Source: Prevotella sp. (GTDB lineage: Bacteria > Bacteroidota > Bacteroidia > Bacteroidales > Bacteroidaceae). Taken from it: 64,000 nucleotides of DNA. The translations under genes and the position numbers were made by a program. How positions within the stretch are numbered: position 1 is the first letter of the stretch; the number at the start of each line of letters is the position of its first letter. The DNA lies in NCBI GenBank assembly GCA_017417465.1, contig JAFPZD010000130.1, positions 1 through 64,000 on the forward strand, read 5' to 3'. The notes under the pieces were generated by a model, which worked only from the letters and a program-made list of their open reading frames with translations, was not told the DNA's origin and searched no databases. This document shows positions 16,143-25,300 of the stretch, piece after piece.

Positions 16143-17771
16143 ATGATTACAAATAAATATTTCAAGACGCTTTGCGCACTTTGTCTTCTCAGTGCAGTTA
16201 GTGTGTCCTGCTCACAGGACGACGGCAACTACGACTATCTGCCCGATGAGCAGGTAAGCGAGATAAAGATCGAGGTCGACACGATGATTACCAAGAATAT
16301 CTACCAGTATTCGTCCATCAATCCAGGCGATGAGTTCGATATTCACATCAAGGTAGATTATGCCTATGCCGACCGGCTGCAATACCGATGGTTCGTGCTG
16401 AAGACCTACTACAATGTCTACCGTGCTGAGCAGGTAGGCAACGAGATGGTTTATCCGCCTGCCGACACGATCTTCTACGAGAAAGACCTGAAGCTGGAGA
16501 ATCCTTTGGCACCAGGCACCTACCAGCTCTACCTGCAAGCCAAAGACCCGCAGACCGACATGGTACAGTATCTGAACCCCTTCGGAGGCTATATGACCGT
16601 ACAGTCGGCAGGCACCAAGGGCGGACTCTACCTGCTCACCGAGCGTGAGGGCCAGACCGACATTGAGGTGTTCACCTCCGACCTGATGCTTATCTACGGT
16701 GGACTCGAGTGCACCTACAAGTACTACAGCGGCATTCACGGCAAGTACCTCGATGGCAAGCCACGCTTCATCAAGGGCACCCACACCGGCAAGACCGCGA
16801 AGAACGCTTATCTCGTTGCCACCGACAAGAATGTCTACCGTCTGAACAGTGAGGGAATGACTACCATGCAGACCTGGGACGACATGTTCTACACCACGCC
16901 CGAGGTGTTCAATCCTGAAACCAGCTTCTTCGCCAATAGCTGCGATGTGCTCATCAACGACGGCAAGATGCATGTCCTCTATGCCAACCAGCCCAACGAC
17001 ATGAAGTTCTCAGAGCCAGTTGCCGGCGACTACGATGCCTTCCCCTTCCTCATGCGCCAGACCTACACCACATGGCGTCCCGTCGAGGGGGCCATCAACT
17101 CGTGGCAAGTCATCTACGACCAGAAGCATCACCGATTCCGTCCTTACTACTCGCAGTCAACGAAGATTAGCAACTTTAAGACGACTATCGATGATGCCTA
17201 TGTCGATGCCAACAACGTGCCTGGCGATGTGAAGGCCGTCTTCCAGGGTGGAGCCTACGCCACCTACGTCGTTACTGTCGTCGACGGTACACCGTACCTC
17301 TATCGCTACCAGTTCTACAATGTGGTCGACAACGGCGACTTGTCGGCAGATGGCGCACGCTCGGTGCTCGACCTCAGTGGGTGTGAGGACATCATGAACG
17401 CCCAGCACTTCTGTGCCAACACCGGCGGCATGGCGTTCTACTACTCCACGCCGAAGGGTGTCTTCTCGTTCTCACCCAGCAGCGGACAGACAACGTCGAA
17501 CGTCGTCTACGCCTGTGAGCCTGGCGAAGAGATCACCTGCATCTACATCTACGGTTCGGCAGGCGGCGGATGGCCCACCAGCAACTGCGTCTTTTGGGCA
17601 GGCATCTGGAATGAGGGCACCAAGGACGGCAAGCTCTTCCAGAGCGAGATGGATGTCGACAACGGCGTGCCCACCTCTATGTGGGGCCCCATGTTCGGCG
17701 CTCCTGACAATCCTATCATCACTGCAGGGTGGGGCAAAATTGTCGACATGACCTGTTTGGATGCAGAGTAA
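16143..17771 (+). CDS. PKD-like family surface lipoprotein
   Basis: A 542-residue lipoprotein. A signal peptide ends at VSVSC, then comes an acidic linker (QDDGNYDYLPDEQ), a PKD-like beta domain (about 40-150, with YRWFVLK and APGTYQLYLQAKD) and a larger domain of probable beta-propeller character (GGLYLLTERE, GKTAKNAYLVATDKNVYRLN). I place the start at ATG 16143 rather than the in-frame TTG nine bases upstream, because the DUF4843 gene starts the same way. It is fourth in the operon, likely surface exposed and ligand binding; enzymatic activity is not evident. Confidence 0.8.
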   Translation: MITNKYFKTLCALCLLSAVSVSCSQDDGNYDYLPDEQVSEIKIEVDTMITKNIYQYSSINPGDEFDIHIKVDYAYADRLQYRWFVLKTYYNVYRAEQVGNEMVYPPADTIFYEKDLKLENPLAPGTYQLYLQAKDPQTDMVQYLNPFGGYMTVQSAGTKGGLYLLTEREGQTDIEVFTSDLMLIYGGLECTYKYYSGIHGKYLDGKPRFIKGTHTGKTAKNAYLVATDKNVYRLNSEGMTTMQTWDDMFYTTPEVFNPETSFFANSCDVLINDGKMHVLYANQPNDMKFSEPVAGDYDAFPFLMRQTYTTWRPVEGAINSWQVIYDQKHHRFRPYYSQSTKISNFKTTIDDAYVDANNVPGDVKAVFQGGAYATYVVTVVDGTPYLYRYQFYNVVDNGDLSADGARSVLDLSGCEDIMNAQHFCANTGGMAFYYSTPKGVFSFSPSSGQTTSNVVYACEPGEEITCIYIYGSAGGGWPTSNCVFWAGIWNEGTKDGKLFQSEMDVDNGVPTSMWGPMFGAPDNPIITAGWGKIVDMTCLDAE

Positions 17772-17806
17772 AAAAGTGAAATAGTAAAAGCTTAAAAAGG
17801 AAAACA

Positions 17807-18982
17807 ATGAAAACCATAAAATCTCTCTTTTGGGCAGGCTTGGTGAGCTGCGGCATCGTCGCAGCCCTCACCGCCTGCGCCGGCAGCCCTAAGGGCTACG
17901 TCATCAACGGCCAGGTGGAGGGACTTGACGACGGCACCGTTGTCACCCTCACGCCCATGAGCCACGACAACGACACCGCCATTGCCAAGGCCACTGTGCA
18001 GGGTGGTAAGTTCCAGTTCGAAGGTGTGGCCGAAGAACCCATCTGTGTGATGCTTGCCGTCGGCGACAACTGGGCGCGCCACGCTTTCATGCTTGAGAAC
18101 GTGAAGATGGACATCACCGGCAGCGTCACGTCGGAAGAAACTGAGCGCGGCACGTTCTATAAGTGGGACGTCAGCGTCAAGGGGTCGCCCCTCACCGACA
18201 AGCTCGCTGAGTTCGATGCACGTCACGATAAGCTCGATGAGCTCTACCGTCAGATGCACGAGCAGTATGACTCTACATACAACCGCATGCATACCCTCAA
18301 AGGTGCTGAGCTCGAGGCTTTCAGGCAGACTGAGGAATACAAGGCTGCCGAGGCTGCCGAGAAGAAGTTCTTCGACACCGTTCAGGAGACGATCATGGGG
18401 ATGGTCAACGACAACAAGGACTCTTTCTGGGGCCCCCTGTTGCTCATCAAGTACATGAACTTCCTTAATGAGGACAATGCCGACTACTACAACCAGTTGC
18501 CCGACGACGTGAAGAACTCGTTCTATGGACGTAAGATGAAGGAGGAACTGTGGCCTGCAGGTGTCGCTGGCGAGAAAGTGAAAGAGTTCCGCCTTACGGG
18601 TGACGACGGTACCGTCTACGACTTCGACAAGCTTGCTGAAGGCAAGAAGTACGTGTTGCTCGACTTCTGGGCATCATGGTGCGGACCCTGCCGTAAGGAG
18701 CTCCCCAATGTCAAGAAGGCCTACGCCGACTATAAGGACCGTGGCTTCGAGGTGGTCAGCATCTCCATCGACAAGGATGAGGCTGCATGGCGCAAAGCCG
18801 TGGCCGAGGAAAAGCTCGTTTGGCCCAACTTCCGCGACCAAACTGTCGCCGACCTCTTTAAGGTGAAGGCTGTTCCCACTGTCTATCTCCTCGACAGCGA
18901 GGGGCGCATCGTGGCCTCAAACAGTGAGTGCCGTGGCGAGGCGCTTGGCCAGAAGCTCGCCGAGCTGCTGCCAGCAGAGTAG
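17807..18982 (+). CDS. TlpA-like thioredoxin lipoprotein with DUF4369
   Basis: A 391-residue lipoprotein (signal ending LTAC, Cys24). A DUF4369-type beta domain (about 30-125, VINGQVEGLDDGTVVTLTP) and a helical region (about 130-250) precede a TlpA/ResA-like thioredoxin domain (about 255-390). Its active site is WCGPC (Cys292 and Cys295), with a cis-Pro region at KAVPTVYL. Such proteins act as periplasmic thiol-disulfide reductases. It closes the susC operon and is followed by a strong hairpin terminator. Confidence 0.93.
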   Translation: MKTIKSLFWAGLVSCGIVAALTACAGSPKGYVINGQVEGLDDGTVVTLTPMSHDNDTAIAKATVQGGKFQFEGVAEEPICVMLAVGDNWARHAFMLENVKMDITGSVTSEETERGTFYKWDVSVKGSPLTDKLAEFDARHDKLDELYRQMHEQYDSTYNRMHTLKGAELEAFRQTEEYKAAEAAEKKFFDTVQETIMGMVNDNKDSFWGPLLLIKYMNFLNEDNADYYNQLPDDVKNSFYGRKMKEELWPAGVAGEKVKEFRLTGDDGTVYDFDKLAEGKKYVLLDFWASWCGPCRKELPNVKKAYADYKDRGFEVVSISIDKDEAAWRKAVAEEKLVWPNFRDQTVADLFKVKAVPTVYLLDSEGRIVASNSECRGEALGQKLAELLPAE

Positions 18983-19010
18983 TGTCAGAGGGCTTGGTAG
19001 CATATTAGTT

Positions 19011-19076
19011 CTCCTCTGACTTGAAGTCTTTCTGTTCCCTTGTGGAATGAAAGCTTCAAGTCAGGGGAGCTCTTTT
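19011..19076 (+). terminator. Terminator of the susCD operon
   Basis: A 16-base stem (19011-19026 against 19054-19069) with a few wobble positions is extended inward by a further CTTTC/GAAAG pairing and is followed by TCTTTT. Confidence 0.7.
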
Positions 19077-19188
19077 GTACTAACGTTTGACTCGGGATAA
19101 ACTATTGACGGGCTAGACGCTATTCGTAGGCAGACCAGAAAGTTTGCTGAAGGTGTTCCCTCACTTCTACCCCCATGACTTTGCTCCT
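19077..19188. other. Spacer before the 22-base array
   Basis: No gene or promoter is visible in this stretch between the terminator and the tandem array. Confidence 0.4.
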
Positions 19189-19276
19189 AGAAGTCTGCCA
19201 GTCCTCTCGGAGAAGTCTGCCAGTCCTCTCGGAGAAGTCTGCCAGTCCTCTCGGAGAAGTCTGCCAGTCCTCTCGG
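19189..19276. repeat. 22-base tandem array, four exact copies
   Basis: Four identical 22-base units run head to tail (19189-19210, 19211-19232, 19233-19254, 19255-19276). Each begins AGAAGTCTGCC and ends CCTCTCGG. There are no spacers, so it is not a CRISPR. It lies 64 bases upstream of the tsaD promoter. Confidence 0.95.
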
Positions 19277-19339
19277 AGCGGAATGCGCCCCCTCACTTTA
19301 TACGACTTTTCCGACATTTCCATTTTTTAGGCTCGATTC

Positions 19340-19371
19340 CTTGCGCGTTTCAGATTATTTTCGTAACTTTG
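19340..19371 (+). promoter_or_regulatory. tsaD promoter
   Basis: CTTG at 19340-19343, then 20 bases, then TAACTTTG at 19364-19371. Confidence 0.65.
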
Positions 19372-19414
19372 CCGCCGATTTCCGGCGGTTAGCCGCCCGA
19401 AAGACGTTATCTGT

Positions 19415-20533
19415 ATGACGAACGACGTATATATCTTAGGGATAGAGTCGAGTTGCGACGACACGTCGGCAGCAGTGCTCCGTAATGGTGTGCTGTTGTC
19501 GAATGTTACGGCATCGCAGGCTGTTCATGAAGCCTATGGAGGCGTGGTACCCGAACTGGCAAGTCGCGCTCACCAGCAGAATGTGGTGCCCGTGGTCAGC
19601 GAGGCCATCCGTCGCGCAGGCATCACTAAAGAGCAGCTGACGGCAGTGGCTTTCACCCGTGGGCCGGGCCTTATGGGTTCGCTGCTCGTTGGCGTCAACT
19701 TTGCCAAGGGATTTGCACGTGCCTTGGGCATCCCTCTCATCGACGTGAACCACTTGCAGGGCCATGTGATGGCACACTTTATAAGGACTCCCTCGGAAAC
19801 TCCCTCCGGCTCCCCCGAAGGGGGAGAGCATCCCGCCCAAGCAGAGCCCAGCAGGGACGCCGCAAGGCCCTCCTCCCCTTCGGGGAGGTCGGGAGGGATC
19901 CCTCCGTTCCCCTTTATCTGCCTGCTGGTGAGCGGTGGTAACTCGCAGATTGTCCTCGTGCGCGCGTATAATAATATGGAGGTGCTGGGACAGACCATCG
20001 ACGATGCTGCCGGTGAAGCGATCGATAAGTGCTCGAAGGTGATGGGGCTGGGCTATCCCGGTGGTCCTATCATCGACCGTTTGGCACGTCAGGGCAACCC
20101 GCACGCCTACCAGTTCTCCGAGCCGCACATCCCTGGTTACGACTACAGCTTCTCGGGACTTAAGACGTCGTTCCTCTATTCGCTGCGCAAGTGGCTCGAC
20201 GATGATCCACAGTTCATCGAGCACCACAAGGAGGACCTGGCAGCGTCGCTCGAATGGACCATCGTCGACATCCTCATGAAGAAGTTGCGGCTGGCCGTTC
20301 GCGACACGGGCATCAAGCACGTGGCAGTGGCCGGTGGTGTCAGCGCCAACAACGGACTGCGCGCTGCCTTCCACGACTATGCTCGTCGCTACCACTGGAC
20401 GGTCTATATCCCCAAGTTCAGCTACACCACCGACAATGCTGCGATGATTGGCATCGTCGGCTACTATAAGTATCTCGATGGCGACTTCTGTCCCATTGAC
20501 GCACCAGCGTTTAGTAAAGTGACGTTTAATTGA
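19415..20533 (+). CDS. tsaD: tRNA t6A threonylcarbamoyltransferase
   Basis: A 372-residue TsaD (Kae1/Gcp family), the catalytic subunit that transfers threonylcarbamoyl to A37 of tRNAs reading ANN codons. The ASKHA fold is clear: GIESSCDDTSAAV at the start, metal-binding His113 and His117 in HLQGHVMAH, VSGGNSQIVLV, and VAVAGGVSANNGLR near the C-terminus. Residues about 125-163 (19787-19903) are an extra Pro/Gly/Ser-rich loop, encoded by a GC-rich palindromic repeat, that the family normally lacks. The frame is intact on both sides, so the protein is probably functional. Confidence 0.95.
   Translation: MTNDVYILGIESSCDDTSAAVLRNGVLLSNVTASQAVHEAYGGVVPELASRAHQQNVVPVVSEAIRRAGITKEQLTAVAFTRGPGLMGSLLVGVNFAKGFARALGIPLIDVNHLQGHVMAHFIRTPSETPSGSPEGGEHPAQAEPSRDAARPSSPSGRSGGIPPFPFICLLVSGGNSQIVLVRAYNNMEVLGQTIDDAAGEAIDKCSKVMGLGYPGGPIIDRLARQGNPHAYQFSEPHIPGYDYSFSGLKTSFLYSLRKWLDDDPQFIEHHKEDLAASLEWTIVDILMKKLRLAVRDTGIKHVAVAGGVSANNGLRAAFHDYARRYHWTVYIPKFSYTTDNAAMIGIVGYYKYLDGDFCPIDAPAFSKVTFN
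19787..19903. repeat. GC-rich palindromic element inside tsaD
   Basis: About 117 bases with internal hairpins (CTCCCCC GAA GGGGGAG near 19813-19829 and TCCTCCCC TTC GGGGAGG near 19870-19888), flanked by CCCTCC/GGGAGGG arms. It is inserted in frame, adding about 39 residues. A similar hairpin lies after feoB at 42782. Confidence 0.8.
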
Positions 20534-20683
20534 CTATTTGACTATTTACTATTTGACAATTGGCTGCGCAGTATCTGCAAGACGCAATTAAATGGTCTAA
20601 TAGTGAAGTCGCCAAATAGTAAAATAGTAAAATTATCAAATAAATAGTAAATAGTAAATCGTCAAATAGTAAATTACCAAGAG
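20534..20683. repeat. Inverted TTTACTATTTGAC/GTCAAATAGTAAA spacer
   Basis: TTTGACTA/TTTACTA units after tsaD and the complementary TAGTAAA/GTCAAATAG units before pncC make inverted low-complexity arms around a roughly 60-base centre. No TAnnTTTG element was found in the centre. Confidence 0.7.
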
Positions 20684-21199
20684 ATGGATTTCGAAGGAAA
20701 AATTATCAGCAGGGCAATCAGTCAGCTGCTGTGGGAGAAAGAGAAAACAATAGGTACGGCCGAGAGCTGTACGGGCGGACGCATTGCCGAGGCCATCATA
20801 GCCGTTCCCGGCGCGTCGAAGTATTTCAAGGGTGGCATCATCTGCTATGTCAACGACATCAAGGAGCGACTGCTCGGCGTCTCGCACGATGTGCTTGAAG
20901 AGAAGACTGCCGTCTGCGAAGAGGTAGCCATCGAGATGGTCAAAGGGGCATGCAAAGCCCTGCAGACCGACTATGCCATCGCTGCCACTGGCATCGCCGG
21001 ACCTGCGGGAGGCACGAAGGATATCCCCGTGGGGACCATCTGGCTGGCATGTGGCTCGGTCGACAATGTCGTAACACTTAAAATGGAGGAAGATCATGGT
21101 CGAGACATCAACCTCGCCATCGCCACAAACAAGGCATTACAGCTGTTTTGCGACTTCCTGAAGGCCGAAGAAGCACCAGAAAACGGCTCTGGGAGTTAA
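20684..21199 (+). CDS. pncC: Nicotinamide-nucleotide amidase (CinA C-terminal type)
   Basis: A 171-residue stand-alone CinA C-terminal domain protein. Family members deamidate nicotinamide mononucleotide to nicotinate mononucleotide in NAD salvage. The family motifs are present: TIGTAESCTGGRIAEAI near the start, with the catalytic-type Ser, YVNDIKERLLGV, and ATGIAGPAGGTKDIPVGTIWLA. The full CinA N-terminal domain is absent, as is usual for PncC. It follows tsaD across a repeat-filled spacer and may be read from the tsaD promoter. Confidence 0.9.
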   Translation: MDFEGKIISRAISQLLWEKEKTIGTAESCTGGRIAEAIIAVPGASKYFKGGIICYVNDIKERLLGVSHDVLEEKTAVCEEVAIEMVKGACKALQTDYAIAATGIAGPAGGTKDIPVGTIWLACGSVDNVVTLKMEEDHGRDINLAIATNKALQLFCDFLKAEEAPENGSGS

Positions 21200-21258
21200 A
21201 AAAACTTAAGACTTTGGCGATTCTTAATCCTAAATGTCTAATTCTCAATAATAATTAG

Positions 21259-21266
21259 TACCTTTG
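21259..21266 (+). promoter_or_regulatory. -7 element of the rpmB operon
   Basis: TACCTTTG lies 53 bases before the rpmB ATG. Confidence 0.6.
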
Positions 21267-21318
21267 CACCCTGTTTGGAGTAAGTATCATTTAAGGAACA
21301 CAAAAAAAGTAGATAGAA

Positions 21319-21582
21319 ATGTCGAAAGTTTGTCAAATCACAGGAAAAAAGGCACAGATTGGTAACAACGTGTCGCACTCGAAGCATCGTACAAAGCGCA
21401 GCTTCGACGTTAACCTGTTCAGCAAGAAATTCTACTATGTAGAGGAGGACTGCTGGATTCAGTTGAAGATCAGTGCCGCTGGCCTTCGTATGATCAATAA
21501 GATTGGTCTGGACGCAGCCCTCAAGAAGGCTGTCGCTAATGGCTTCGTGGACTGGAAGGACATTAAAGTTATAGGAGACTAA
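21319..21582 (+). CDS. rpmB: 50S ribosomal protein bL28
   Basis: An 87-residue bL28, a small basic protein of the large ribosomal subunit. The typical start [21 protein letters not shown], followed by [15 protein letters not shown] and the later [16 protein letters not shown], identifies it. It is the first gene of a three-gene unit with rpmG (6 bases later) and the DUF4295 gene, an order typical of Bacteroidetes. Confidence 0.96.
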   Translation: MSKVCQITGKKAQIGNNVSHSKHRTKRSFDVNLFSKKFYYVEEDCWIQLKISAAGLRMINKIGLDAALKKAVANGFVDWKDIKVIGD

Positions 21583-21587
21583 CGACC

Positions 21588-21779
21588 ATGGCAAGCAAGA
21601 AAGCAAAGGGTAACCGCGTCCAGGTAGTACTGGAGTGCACAGAGATGAAGAACAGCGGACTTCCTGGCACCAGCCGTTATATTACGACCAAGAATCGTAA
21701 GAACACGCCGGAGCGCATGGAGCTGATGAAGTATAACCCCATTCTGCGTAAGATGACGCTCCACAAGGAGATCAAGTAA
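21588..21779 (+). CDS. rpmG: 50S ribosomal protein bL33
   Basis: A 63-residue bL33. [37 protein letters not shown] and the closing HKEIK are diagnostic. The four zinc-ligand cysteines of the C+ form are missing (a single Cys is present), so this is the zinc-independent type. It sits between rpmB and the DUF4295 gene. Confidence 0.96.
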   Translation: MASKKAKGNRVQVVLECTEMKNSGLPGTSRYITTKNRKNTPERMELMKYNPILRKMTLHKEIK

Positions 21780-21822
21780 GGGTGAAAAGGTAAAAACAGT
21801 AAAAAGTTAAAGCAGATTTACT

Positions 21823-21981
21823 ATGGCAAAGAAAACCGTTGCTACCCTCCACGAAGGCTCAAAGGATGGTCGCGCTTACACAAAGGTTATCAAGATGGTA
21901 CGCAGCCCCAAGACGGGTGCTTACATCTTCGATGAGCAGATGGTTCCCAACGAAGCCGTCAAGGACTTCTTCAAGGACTAA
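21823..21981 (+). CDS. DUF4295 protein (probable Bacteroidetes ribosomal protein)
   Basis: A 52-residue basic protein beginning MAKKTVATLHEGSKDGRAYT and ending PNEAVKDFFKD. It matches DUF4295, a Bacteroidetes-specific family encoded directly after rpmG. From memory, a protein of this kind was seen in a Bacteroidetes ribosome structure and named bL38; I am not certain of the match. The gene is short but sits 43 bases after rpmG and is followed by a strong terminator, which supports it. Confidence 0.88.
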   Translation: MAKKTVATLHEGSKDGRAYTKVIKMVRSPKTGAYIFDEQMVPNEAVKDFFKD

Positions 21982-22021
21982 TCAGGGTTTGAAAGATACA
22001 GATTCTTTATAATGAATGATG

Positions 22022-22056
22022 GATGGGCATCGCTAAGGCGGTGCCCATCTTTTTTT
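22022..22056 (+). terminator. Terminator of the rpmB-rpmG-DUF4295 unit
   Basis: A 12-base stem GATGGGCATCGC / GCGGTGCCCATC with a four-base loop is followed by seven T residues. Confidence 0.92.
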
Positions 22057-22099
22057 GTCGTTTCTTGAAAATTGACCTGACGATTCGGCAAAAAAGTGA

Positions 22100-22199
22100 C
22101 CCTGAAAACGCACTATGGGTTCGTGGCCTCATGAACTTAGGTTCGTGGGCCCACGAACCTAAGTTAGTTGGCCCACGAACCTAAGTTCATTTTTCAGGG
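22100..22199. repeat. Cruciform-forming palindrome with three arms
   Basis: A perfect 32-base palindrome (22134-22165, centre CGTGGG|CCCACG) is followed by a third copy of one arm (22172-22187), and the whole is enclosed by CCCTGAAAA (22100-22108) and TTTTCAGGG (22191-22199). The first arm can pair with either of two partners. Confidence 0.9.
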
Positions 22200-22237
22200 C
22201 ACCTGAGAGGGGGCAAACAAAAAAATAGCCGCTTTTT

Positions 22238-22269
22238 CTTGCACGGTTCGAAAATAATGCGTACCTTTG
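22238..22269 (+). promoter_or_regulatory. Promoter of the large secreted protein
   Basis: CTTG at 22238-22241, 20 bases, then TACCTTTG at 22262-22269. About 95 bases of AT-rich leader follow before the ATG. Confidence 0.65.
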
Positions 22270-22369
22270 CATCTAAATAGCGGGCGAATGTTCCGCAGGT
22301 AAACCTGAAATGAATCAAAGATCATTATAAACTAATAACAATAAATTTTAATCTAAAACTATTTTCATT

Positions 22370-25300
22370 ATGGTTAAACAATTACAATTCAAATCTCTTA
22401 TCCTTCTCCTCGCAATGTTCGTGGGGAACGGGAATGCGTGGGCTGATGAAATAACAGATGTTTTGAATCAGTCTTTAACTGGCATTACTGGGACAACCTA
22501 CTCTGAGTGGTCTGGCAAGACTTCCAATTCTGAAGCTGTTTATGCCGGTCAGAGTGCAGGCGGTAACTCTTCTATTCAGCTTCGTTCTTCTAATAGTAAT
22601 TCTGGTGTCGTTACTACTGCTTCTGGCGGTACCGTCAAAAAGATTTCTGTAAGTTGGAATAGCAATACTGCTGCTGGACGTGTTTTGAATGTATATGGGA
22701 AAAATACCGCATATAGTGATGCTGCTGATTTGTATGGAAATAATGCAGGTACGCTTATTGGTACCATCGAAAAAGGTAAATCGACTGAACTAACAATTTC
22801 TGGTAGTTACACATACATAGGTTTCCGCTCCGCAAGTGGTGCCATGTATCTATCCGAGGTTGATATTGTCTGGGATGCTACTCCCACTTGTGATGCACCT
22901 ACCTTCTCACCCGCCCCTGGCACTTACACATCAGCTCAGAATGTAACCATTTCTACGGCGACAAAAGATGCTACAATTTACTATACAATCGATGGTACTG
23001 ATCCAACCACAAACAGCGCGGTCTATTCTACTGCTATCACTGTCAACAAGACGACCACTATTAAGGCCATTGCTGTAAAGGCAAATTACAATAGTAGCGT
23101 CGTTGCTACTGCAGAATATACTATTGTGAGTATTCAACATGAAGGAACGCAATCTGATCCATATACTGTAGAGGATGCCCGTGTTGCCATCGATGCTGGC
23201 ATAGGCGTTAATGGGATGTATGCTACGGGTATCGTGTCCAAGATTGTAACCACATATAATTCTACGTACAGTAATATAACTTTCGATTTCGTTGACAATG
23301 AAGGTGACACCAATACTCTACGTGCCTACCGCTGTAGTGGTGAGAAAGCTGCTGATGTTAAGGTTGGCGACATTGTCTTAGTTACTGGCAATTTGACCAA
23401 ATATGGCACGACGTATGAGTTTGGTGAAGGTTGTGAATTGGTTTCTTTGACGCATCCTGTCAATCCTACGATAATTGTCAATCCCGCTACGGTTAATATT
23501 AAGGCTGAAGGTGCTAACGGAACTTTGACTGTAACCTACGAAAACATAACTGATTTTGACCCTGAAGTTTATTTCTGTAATGCAAATGGTGAAGCAGCTA
23601 ATTATGACTGGATTGATGCTGAAATAAACAGTGACAACAACGTTGATTATGTGGTTGAAGCAAACACTGGTGATGCTCGTACAGCCTACATGAAAGTATC
23701 TGCCCTTGACGGTAACACAAATGCGGTTTATTCTAACCTCATCACTTTCACACAGGCTAAGTATATTGCCCCCACTATTGCTTCCCTTCCTTTCAGCTTC
23801 GATGGTGGTAAAGCTGCTATTGAAGAGACTGACGGTCTAACTGCTAATGGTCTCGGATCAGACTATGCTTCGTCTCCGAAGTTGAAATTTGATAGTACGG
23901 ATGACTATTTGATCCTCTATTTCAACGAACGTCCTGGCAAACTCACTTTTGACATTAAAGGTAATTCCTTCTCTGATGGTACCTTTACAGTGCAGACTTC
24001 TGAAAATGGTGTGAACTACACTACTTTGGAAACTTACACTGAACTGAATAGTACCCTGGAAGAAGAATTTGAAAACTTAGGAGAGAATGTACGTTACATT
24101 AAATGGGTTTACACAGACAAGGCCAATGGTAATGTTGCTTTGGGTAACATTACTCTTGCCAAATATGTCGAACCTGTTATTGAACGTTCCATCACTGTCA
24201 CCCCCTCATCGGTCAATGTTGATGCTGACGAGCATGACGGTACTTTGGCCTTAAGTTACGAGAACCTGCCTATCACGAGCATGACTGATTTCGATATTCA
24301 GTATTATAACGCTGAAGGCCAAGAAATTTCTGAGCCTGAATGGATTGAAGTTTTAGTTGCCGAACAAGACCCACAAATAGGCGAGGGCTATGTGGTCTCA
24401 TACTATATGGTCGAAAATAGTGGCGAAGCCCGTACAGCTTACTTCAAAGTCTATGCACTTGATGACTTGTCAAACGTTGTTTACTCCAACGTTGTTACGG
24501 TTACACAGGCTGCTCCTGTAACTCCTGCCACTGTAGATGAATTCGCACTCTTCAGCGGAGACCTCGTAGAAGGCGACTATATTATTTGTGGTGACAATTC
24601 TACTTGGACAGCAGCCATGAAGAATACCATAGATAATAGTAGACTTACATATGAAACGATAACTCCAGAAAATGATGTTATTGTTACGGATAATGCAACT
24701 ATCGTCTGGCATATTTCAAAGAGTGGTGATTATTGGACTATTTATAGTGCTGATGCCGATGCATATGCAGCAAGTACTGGTGCCAAGAACAAGGCTCAGA
24801 TGCTTGATAGCGGTAATGATGACAAAGCTCTTTGGACTGTTTCTGTTTCTAGTACTGGTACCTATGATTTTGTTAACAAGGCAAATGATGCTGCCAATGT
24901 TAATGCTTATCTCAGAAATAACGGAACCTATGGTTTTGCTTGTTATGCAGAAAGTACAGGAGGTGCATTGACACTTTACAAAAAAGTTGTTGCTCCTACT
25001 GCCATTGTTACTGCTGCTGGCTGGGCAACGTTTATTCCTACAGCAAATGTTGAAGTTCCTCAAAGTGTGAATGCATACATAGTTACAGGCACGACTGATA
25101 CAACTGTGGAGCTAACTGAAGTGATGACTATACCTGCCAATGAGCCCGTTGTTCTTCACGGTGAAGGAACGCACACATTTGGCTTGATAACCGATAAAGA
25201 AGTTATCGACGATGTCTCTGACAACAAGCTTGAGGTCAGCGACGATACCACTAGCGATGGTGTCTATGTGCTGGCTAACCACAACAATGTTCCTGGCTTC

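Noticed and set aside
19189..19276. CRISPR array
   Set aside because: The 22-base units are directly adjacent without spacers and no cas gene is in the window.
19144..19392. An 82-codon gene upstream of tsaD
   Set aside because: It is mostly the 22-base repeat array and overlaps the tsaD promoter.
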